Shown here in pieces: positions 8,213 to 14,060 of a stretch of DNA of 64,000 nucleotides. The position numbers and the translations under genes are program-made. Under the pieces are notes generated by a model. That model had not been told where the DNA came from. It saw nothing but the letters and a program-made list of their open reading frames with translations, and ran no database searches. Source of the stretch: Fimbriimonadaceae bacterium (GTDB lineage: Bacteria; Armatimonadota; Fimbriimonadia; Fimbriimonadales; Fimbriimonadaceae). The DNA lies in the NCBI GenBank assembly GCA_019454105.1, contig CP075364.1, positions 1,553,362 to 1,617,361 on the forward strand. Direction: 5' to 3'. The number at the start of each line of letters is the position of its first letter. Position 1 is the stretch's first letter.

Positions 8213-8491
8213 TCGGTGGCGGCGCCCATCGTGGACGACGGCCTAAAGGCGAGGGGGCTCACAAACCTCAACCCTGCCCAGCAGAAGGTCCGCGACCGGT
8301 TCCTCAACCCCTACCAGATCGACCAGTCGAACCCGATTCAGCGAGGTTTCGCAATCTCGGGCGAGGGAGTGGGAACGGCGATCGGCGCAGTGGGAGGGGC
8401 GCGGGGGGCCGGCGGGCTGAACGCGGGCCGGGCACCGTCGGCGAGCCGAGTCTTCCGGGCGCCCCAGAACTGGGGCAAGACAACCTCGTAG

Positions 8492-8734
8492 AATCCACGT
8501 TATGGCTATAGGGTACCGGACCGACTGATCCTGGACGTTGGCGGAAACGCCCGAGCGATAGGGGAACTCAAGCAGGTGCGCTACCAAACAGCGACTTCGC
8601 AGATCAGGGACTATGCGAGGTACGCGAAAGAGAAGAAGATTCCGTTCTACCTGTTCATCAACAAGTCGGCGAGGTTGAGCAAGCCGCTCCAGAGAATGGT
8701 CGAAGCCGATGAGGTCAGAATCATCGAGAGATGA
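8492..8734 (+). pseudogene. Severed Rhs toxin tip, PD-(D/E)XK nuclease-like (Tox-REase family)
   Basis: These 80 codons continue the Rhs frame directly after the amber codon and have no start codon of their own near the beginning. The product would contain YGYRVPDRLILDVGG and AIGELKQVRYQ. The D in LILD and the E-x-K in GELK fit a PD-(D/E)XK nuclease core, and the following TSQIRDYARYAKEKKIPFY resembles the helix and strand of Tox-REase tips of polymorphic toxins (family assignment by memory of the pattern). The TGA stop overlaps the next gene's ATG (ATGA), the normal toxin-immunity arrangement. It would be silent unless the TAG is read through or the ribosome restarts. Confidence 0.75.
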
Positions 8735-9441
8735 GTTCTAAGGAACCTGACACGAATGAACCCAGTGGGTTGGCTGAACAGAGTCTGGAGATTTCTCTTG
8801 CCTTTGAACGGGCCCTGTCCAGTAATCGCTCCGAGTCCATACACGAAGCACGCAAGGCTTTCGGGGACGAGGCGGTTGACAAGGCGATCTACGAGGAGTT
8901 GGCGCGCACGACCGACCCGGTGCAGGGGGAATATGATCTGCTCTCTCCCGTGGAAGAGCGACTTATATGGCTGGCAGGGAGCAAAGCGCCACTCCGGACT
9001 GACTTGCTCATCGAGGTCTTCGAGCGACCGACGTCCTCTGAGGGAGTCCAGTGGCGTGTGCTGAACCGCTTCCAGATGAGCAAGGCGCCCGGCGCTTGTG
9101 ACTGGTTGCTTGGGCTGGTCGAGGATGCCGGCTTGGACGAGTTCTTGCGCGTTCACGCCCTTGAGGCCGCCGCGGCCAGCGGTTGTCGCCCTGAGCGGCT
9201 GGCGGAACTCGCCTGGGGGTTCATGCCGGACTGGCCCCTCCACGTGGCCGACGTTCTGACCCTGGTCGGGGGCCCAGAGGATCTGCCGCGCCTCGAGGCC
9301 ACGGTCGCCGAGTACGTCGAGTCCAAGAAAGTCCGAGGAGAAGGGCGCCCTGCGTTCATGCGGACGCCGGGCAGGCTCCGCCGGAGGCTCGAGCGGGAGG
9401 CCGCCAAACGCGCCGGGAAGCCGGGCAAGCGAGGAGAGTGA
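8731..9441 (+). CDS. Probable immunity protein for the Rhs toxin tip
   Basis: The 236-residue product starts at the ATG that overlaps the toxin's stop (ATGA). It is cytoplasmic, acidic in its first half and appears largely helical, with alternating helices such as RVHALEAAAASG and PERLAELAWGF that resemble HEAT-type repeats, then a basic tail (RRRLEREAAKRAGKPGKRGE). I do not recognise a named family. Position, coupling and size fit the immunity partner of a polymorphic toxin; this is inference from context. The frame is intact although the toxin is broken, as is common for orphan immunity genes. Confidence 0.6.
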   Translation: MSSKEPDTNEPSGLAEQSLEISLAFERALSSNRSESIHEARKAFGDEAVDKAIYEELARTTDPVQGEYDLLSPVEERLIWLAGSKAPLRTDLLIEVFERPTSSEGVQWRVLNRFQMSKAPGACDWLLGLVEDAGLDEFLRVHALEAAAASGCRPERLAELAWGFMPDWPLHVADVLTLVGGPEDLPRLEATVAEYVESKKVRGEGRPAFMRTPGRLRRRLEREAAKRAGKPGKRGE

Positions 9442-9912
9442 GAAGGCTTCTCGCCTTCCTGGCCGCACTGATCCTCGCCCCGTGCGGAGGCGCTGACGGC
9501 CCGGGCAACGTGAGCGACCGCTCCGACCCGTTCGTCGGCGCGGTCGTGATGCAATGCCAGACGCAGACGGTGGTCCGTGACAGAGCGGTGCACGACTCGT
9601 TCGGCCGTCTGTCCGAGGACCGGCTGGCTCGAACTCACCCAGACTTATGCCGCCGACTGCTGGGAGGCGGCGGGGTTCGCGGAGCGGGCCCTGGAGCTGC
9701 TGCCCGAGGAGACGCCCGACGTTTGGGCCGTGCCCGCCCACCTGGAGACGGTTCGCCTCAGCGCGCTGGTGCGGCTCGGGGAGCGCGACGCGGCCGAGCG
9801 GTCTTTGCGGCGCCTCCAAGGCTGGATCGGCTCGACCGGGATCGTCACGGTCGAGACCCGCCAGGCCCTCGGCCGGTTCCGGAGCCGGTTCTTGGACGGC
9901 CATGGTTCCTGA
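9438..9912 (+). pseudogene. Chimeric pseudogene: lipoprotein leader, Rhs fragment, TPR-like tail
   Basis: It starts at a GTG overlapping the previous stop (GTGA). The first 25 residues look like a lipoprotein leader (RRLLAFLAALILAPCGG). They are followed by about 35 residues homologous to the Rhs remnant (VVMQCQTQTVVRDRAVHDSFG against AVMQYQTQTVIRNRAVYDSFG, compared in parts). From about 9626 the credible frame changes to another phase, giving WLELTQTYAADCWEAAGFAE and ERALELLPEE up to a TGA at 9912, which looks like TPR helices. So an Rhs scrap seems to have been inserted into, or recombined with, a lipoprotein/TPR gene. No product is expected to be functional. Confidence 0.65.
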
Positions 9913-10151
9913 CATGAGGTTGTACGACCCCTAGTTGGTTGAAAGCACCCTGGGTGCGGACTTCGAAGGCCCTATCCGTTCTTAGAAGCGAGGCCCCCAT
10001 CTCGCACCACGCCCTGGCCAGCCCCCGCGTCGGTACCATAGCCTTTGCCCCAAAGCTCACTCTCCGATGAAGCTCCGAGATGGTGGTTGATCCCGTTGGG
10101 CCGAAAGGCCTACCGCTTTTCCGAGGGGGGGGGCGCATAGTGAGGGTAACA

Positions 10152-11246
10152 ATGATGCGACACATGTTGCTTTTCGTCGCCCTGGTCGTCTCAGCATTCG
10201 CGACTGCTGCGATCTCGGCTTGGGTTCCGGCTCAGGGAGAGGGCGTCCCGCTCTACTTTTCCGGGACGAAGGCGATTGCCTCAGGCGGGACCGCTACGAA
10301 CGTAGGCATCTTGGTGTCGATGAGGCTCTATCTGAACGAACATCAGGTCGCATCCTGGGACTATGATGGCGGGCCTCATGTTGTGTTCCAAGGTGGCCTC
10401 CGTGTCATGTTCGACAGTAGCCACTTCCCCGACCAAAGTTGGGTCACTGTAAGAATGTGGGCTAAGAACAGCCTCAACGAGGTTGCCGAGGCCACTCGCC
10501 AGGTTCGAGTGAAGAACCAGTGCACGGGGATCAACCTGCCAGAGTTCTTGACGACCCCGGGGGGCAACGGGGCCTGGGAGCTTTCACAACAAATGGCAGG
10601 CTCCAATTACCATCAAGTCACGTTCATCAGCCCCGGATGGAACAGGGACACGTGCTGGGAGGCCATGCGGAATCCTTCCGTTTATTACATCGCCAGCCAC
10701 GGGTACGGAGAGTCCCATGAGACTTCGATAGAAGATCCTCAGAATCCCGGCAGTCCGGAGCTTGTCCTCTGGCAAGATTACGAATACTTTAGGTCGTGGC
10801 ACAACGACCCAGGGCTCCCGCCTTTCAACGTATGCGAGAACCCGCCGGTCACCTTCGCCTACATCGACGCATGTCATTGCGGGAGGTCCAACGCCTTCGG
10901 TTCGCTCCTCTACCCGTACTATGACGGATACGGCAACTTCGTGAAGGATCAGGCAGTGCTCACTTGGAACGGCAAGGGACTTGTGAAATCCACACAAAAT
11001 GGAGTTTACTGGTATTTTCATCGCTTGCTTGCCATGGACACAATCTTCTCCGCCAGGGACTACATGCTTGAATTCATGCCTGATAGCACCAAGAAGGTCT
11101 ACATGAAACTAGACCACTTCCCATGGCAAAGGCTTGTCAATGGCCGTGGAGATATGCCGATCTGGGGTGATCCTCATACTCGGATCAAGGGTGTCTATAC
11201 GGGAAACCCATTTCGCGCGCCAGCAGGGTGGTACCGACCACTTTAG
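10152..11246 (+). CDS. Secreted caspase/CHAT-like (clan CD) putative cysteine peptidase
   Basis: The start chosen is the ATG at 10152, after GAGGG and directly before the signal peptide MMRHMLLFVALVVSAFA. The 364-residue protein has two blocks that resemble the catalytic dyad of clan CD enzymes: a hydrophobic strand ending in SHG (VYYIASHGYGE, about residue 180) and one ending in DAC (VTFAYIDACHCGRS, about residue 240). An N-terminal beta-rich domain precedes them (about 25-140). The closest pattern is caspase, gingipain or CHAT folds; no specific family is claimed. A partner gene follows after 52 bases. The catalytic half recurs in broken form at 12462-12774, so the gene was duplicated together with its neighbour. 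Confidence 0.6.
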   Translation: MMRHMLLFVALVVSAFATAAISAWVPAQGEGVPLYFSGTKAIASGGTATNVGILVSMRLYLNEHQVASWDYDGGPHVVFQGGLRVMFDSSHFPDQSWVTVRMWAKNSLNEVAEATRQVRVKNQCTGINLPEFLTTPGGNGAWELSQQMAGSNYHQVTFISPGWNRDTCWEAMRNPSVYYIASHGYGESHETSIEDPQNPGSPELVLWQDYEYFRSWHNDPGLPPFNVCENPPVTFAYIDACHCGRSNAFGSLLYPYYDGYGNFVKDQAVLTWNGKGLVKSTQNGVYWYFHRLLAMDTIFSARDYMLEFMPDSTKKVYMKLDHFPWQRLVNGRGDMPIWGDPHTRIKGVYTGNPFRAPAGWYRPL

Positions 11247-11298
11247 CACTGCAACTTGTTTAGTTTGAATGAGCATCCGTGACTAGGAGCACTGAACG

Positions 11299-12447
11299 AT
11301 GAAACGCAACTATTCGATCGTCATAGCGAACACCATCTCTGCGTTCCTCCTGTCATCCTTGGCCCTTGGACAGCAAAACATGACTGAGAGTGAGGCTCGG
11401 CGAATTGCTTCAGGCTTCGTTCTTCACTTCGGGATCCAAAGCGAAGAAGCACAAATGAAAGCAAGTATTTTGGAAAGCTCGCCTCTCGATAGGCGCCTGT
11501 GGGTCGTGGAGGATCGTGATCAGCATTGGCGAATTGGCATCGACGATCGCACCCGACTGGTCAGGAGCTTTAGTGACTTGAAGGCTTCACATGATCTGCT
11601 TGAACGAGCACCTACCCTACGACAGAATCGTGTCATCAAGTCACCCGAACAGGCTTGGCAAACTGGCGAGAGTCTGTGGAAACACTGCCACCTTGACAAC
11701 CCGTCGTTCACGAGGGGCGAAGCCATCCTATCCGCCGACGAGCCCGGGGCGAACCAAGATCGTGCAAACCGAGCCGACGTGTACGCTCTGAGGTGGATTG
11801 AGACCGTGCCCGAGTGCGAGGGATGGGTGAACGAGCGTCATATGACGCTTGATGTCGTGACGGGCAAAGTGCTCCGATTGCGGGCTGAGCGGGACCTGCT
11901 GTACATGCCCCCGCGGCACCGATTGTCCAGAGAAGAGGCTCTACGATGTTTGAAGGCTGTATGGAACGATGAGAGCCGAAGGTTCCTCTCCCGTGGTGGA
12001 CGACGCGAACACGATCCTTTCGTATGGCCCGGGGACGAGTCCGTTCGACACGCCATGGTCTTAGGAGTCTCGGAATCTTCGCCGAGCCCAGACCACTCCG
12101 AAGCGACGCAGAGGCACGAACGGGGGGAGGTTCGCATGGCTTGGGGCTTCAATAACGGACAAGCTGCAATTTTGATAGACGCAGAGACTGGTGGGGTGTT
12201 AGCCGTATCCTTATCGAAGTCCGGGTACCCTGGTAAATCCAGTCAAGCTATCAGACAAGGCGAAGACGAAGCACCGATCGGATTAAACGTTCATCCCAAC
12301 GGATGGGCGGATATCGGTCGATCCGACACGGGACCAACTCATCCGATCTCTCCAGGGAATTCAAACTGGCCAATGGCAGGAGCCACGTTCGTCATCGCAA
12401 TTGGAGTTCTTGGCTACGTTCTTGTGGCTCGTGCGAGCAAGCACTAA
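11299..12447 (+). CDS. Exported, C-terminally membrane-anchored protein, PepSY-like (paralogue A)
   Basis: 382 residues. Signal peptide (MKRNYSIVIANTISAFLLSSLALG), then an Ala-rich helix TESEARRIASGFVLHFG reminiscent of PepSY/FTP propeptide domains. A conserved block follows (LSADEPGANQDRANRADVY, then ERHMTLDVVTGKVLRLR), later ILIDAETGGVLAV, and a final transmembrane helix preceded by NWPMAG and followed by ARASKH. The repeated D-x-x-T/E-T-G-x-V/L turn is a PepSY hallmark, although I cannot prove the assignment. It lies immediately after the caspase-like gene. Because PepSY-type domains often inhibit secreted proteases, it may control that peptidase (inference). A paralogue is at 12831. Confidence 0.6.
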   Translation: MKRNYSIVIANTISAFLLSSLALGQQNMTESEARRIASGFVLHFGIQSEEAQMKASILESSPLDRRLWVVEDRDQHWRIGIDDRTRLVRSFSDLKASHDLLERAPTLRQNRVIKSPEQAWQTGESLWKHCHLDNPSFTRGEAILSADEPGANQDRANRADVYALRWIETVPECEGWVNERHMTLDVVTGKVLRLRAERDLLYMPPRHRLSREEALRCLKAVWNDESRRFLSRGGRREHDPFVWPGDESVRHAMVLGVSESSPSPDHSEATQRHERGEVRMAWGFNNGQAAILIDAETGGVLAVSLSKSGYPGKSSQAIRQGEDEAPIGLNVHPNGWADIGRSDTGPTHPISPGNSNWPMAGATFVIAIGVLGYVLVARASKH

Positions 12448-12461
12448 TGGAGTGAGGTCGA

Positions 12462-12774
12462 TTGCATCCAGGCGCCTATTCGACATCGATCAAAGACTCG
12501 GAAAATCCAACAGAACCCGAGCGTATGTTGGCCTACCACTATGAACAGTCCAGATCTTGGCACAAAAACCCAGGGTTTCCTCCACTTAACGCATCCGAGA
12601 ATCCGCTTGTCACCTTCGCCTACATCGACGCATGTCATTGCGGGAGGTCCAACGCTTTCGGTTCGCTCCTCTACCCGTACTATGACGGATACGGCAGATT
12701 CGAGAAGGATCAAGGGAGTTTATACCGGATCGAACTTGCGCGCGGCAAGCGGATGGTTCAGACAATTATGGTGA
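12462..12774 (+). pseudogene. Truncated, frameshifted second copy of the caspase-like gene
   Basis: The 5' part matches residues after the SHG block of the gene at 10152: near-identical FAYIDACHCGRSNAFGS and LLYPYYDGYG, but lacking the N-terminal half and SHG. At GGATCA (12708-12713) it jumps to sequence matching the last residues of the intact gene in another phase (IKGVYTGSNLRAASGWFRQL, then W and TGA at 12774, against IKGVYTGNPFRAPAGWYRPL). The intact copy carries GGATCA at 10946 and 11182, 236 bases apart, so a deletion between these words explains both the loss and the frame change. The plus-strand frame from 12462 to 14024 is an artefact joining this remnant to the next gene. Confidence 0.82.
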
Positions 12775-12830
12775 TCCACACGAAGAGCGCGACTACCCCT
12801 TTGCACAGCACGGTAAGAGAAACAACGAAA

Positions 12831-14024
12831 ATGAAGAGTAGGATTAACAAAGTCGCCAAATTCGCAATGGCGGCTACAATCTTTGTCACGATCTGCTGTT
12901 CTGCGAGTGGACAGGGGCGACTGAGCCGGGAAGAACTTTTTCAAGAGGCTTCCTCATTTCTAACTCATTTTGGCAAGCGGTTCGAGGCAAGTCGGGTCGA
13001 TGTTAGGGAAATGCAGGGTTCAGTCGCCGGCTACTACCAGTGGTCTCTTGAAGAGAAAGGCACTCTTGAAGAGAAAGGCACCCTTGAGGAACCCGAAATT
13101 GGGTGGGGAGTTTCGATCGACAATTTTTCTCGAAAAGTTCGAACATACTCTGACTCTGGATTGCAGAACACAATGCTAAACCGATCCAGAACCGACCGCG
13201 AAAACCGCTTGGTGAAGAGCGTCGAAGAAGCCTGGCAGATCGGCGAGGATGTTTGGGCAAAGATTGGACGGACCGACTCAGAGTTTACGGAACGCACGTC
13301 CGACCTTTCCGCCGACGAACCCGGAGCCGACCAAGACCGTGCCAATCGAGCTGACATGTACCACTTAACGTGGGCCAAAACGGTTCCTGGTTACCCCGGG
13401 TGGGTCGATGAGCGCTCCATCACACTGGACGTCGTTACTGGGCGAGTCTTGATGTTAAGGGACGCACACGGAATGAAGTACAAGGCGCCATCACGCCAGC
13501 TATCAAAGAACGAGGCCCTGCAGTATTTGCGGTCGGCGATAGTCGAAGAGAGCCGCAAGTATCTCGCCCAAAATGGACCCCCAGATCGGAACCCGTTCCT
13601 TTGGCCTGGCGACGACCAGGTTCTGCAGTCGATGGAGCTGAGAATATGGTCGGGCCTCGCCGCGCCCGAGTGGCCCGAGGGTTGGAACCGCCTTCTCAGG
13701 CGAGAGGCGAGGTTAGCATGGGTCAGTGATGTCAAGGGAAAGAGTCAGGTCACGACTTACATCGACGCCGAAACTGGCGGCACCCTCTTCGTCGGGTGGG
13801 TGAAGGGCGGTTCGGCCCTTCCATCCCCCGGTCGGCCTTCACTGGTTGATGGGCAGACCGGGGCGCGCCTTGCAAACGCCCCGGCAGAGAGCCCTCGGCC
13901 GACTCGCCATCAGCTAGAGAAGGGATCCTCTCTCGTTCCGAACTGGCCACTGGCGGGAGGTGTCATCGCCGCGTCGCTCGCCGCGCTCGCTGGCGCCTTC
14001 TGGGCCGTCTCAAGGCGGTACTGA
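12831..14024 (+). CDS. Exported, C-terminally membrane-anchored protein, PepSY-like (paralogue B)
   Basis: The start chosen is the ATG at 12831, because it opens a signal peptide (MKSRINKVAKFAMAATIFV, cleavage near SASGQG) and aligns with the start of paralogue A; the frame upstream belongs to the pseudogene. Shared blocks with A: LSADEPGADQDRANRADMY, ERSITLDVVTGRVLMLR, NPFLWPGDDQV, IDAETGGTL, and NWPLAG before the terminal membrane helix and RRY. It carries a short in-frame tandem duplication (LEEKGT twice, 13047-13082) that A lacks. Overall identity looks moderate, so the duplication is old, whereas the neighbouring peptidase remnant is nearly identical locally. Function is probably as for A. 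Confidence 0.62.
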   Translation: MKSRINKVAKFAMAATIFVTICCSASGQGRLSREELFQEASSFLTHFGKRFEASRVDVREMQGSVAGYYQWSLEEKGTLEEKGTLEEPEIGWGVSIDNFSRKVRTYSDSGLQNTMLNRSRTDRENRLVKSVEEAWQIGEDVWAKIGRTDSEFTERTSDLSADEPGADQDRANRADMYHLTWAKTVPGYPGWVDERSITLDVVTGRVLMLRDAHGMKYKAPSRQLSKNEALQYLRSAIVEESRKYLAQNGPPDRNPFLWPGDDQVLQSMELRIWSGLAAPEWPEGWNRLLRREARLAWVSDVKGKSQVTTYIDAETGGTLFVGWVKGGSALPSPGRPSLVDGQTGARLANAPAESPRPTRHQLEKGSSLVPNWPLAGGVIAASLAALAGAFWAVSRRY

Positions 14025-14060
14025 GCCCTGTAGGCCCCGGACAGGGTTAAACTGGCCCGC

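Larger units (their letters stand above)
7505..8491 (+). pseudogene. Rhs (YD-repeat) core remnant lacking its N-terminal part
   Basis: The frame is open from 7505 (after a TGA at 7502) to a TAG at 8489-8491, with the first ATG at 7634. It contains Rhs-core sequence: FLVYLYDGGLPLVELREDG, YGPFGLVYRYTETG, YGFDPFGNAAVMQ, YDSFGRLLEDRLA. Then comes the linker GDAIIGLEAGVVNALWK and a pre-toxin region. Intact Rhs proteins run to well over 1000 residues, so only the end survives. A block of 131 bp (7545-7675) recurs at 8082-8212. The reading frame continues without a shift beyond the TAG into a nuclease-like tip (8492-8734), so the TAG looks like a nonsense mutation, for example Tyr to amber. GC is very high. 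Confidence 0.82.

Noticed and set aside
8489-8491. TAG in the Rhs frame as a programmed recoding (pyrrolysine-type) site
   Set aside because: No specific stem-loop or pyl genes are seen, and Rhs remnants around it are already rearranged, so a simple nonsense mutation is the easier explanation.
7505-9912. A mobile element or prophage carrying the Rhs remnant
   Set aside because: No integrase, transposase, attachment repeats or phage structural genes were found around it.
12462-14024. A single 520-residue protein joining the caspase-like block to the PepSY-like protein
   Set aside because: The first third is a truncated duplicate of another gene and a proper signal peptide starts at 12831; the fusion frame is accidental.
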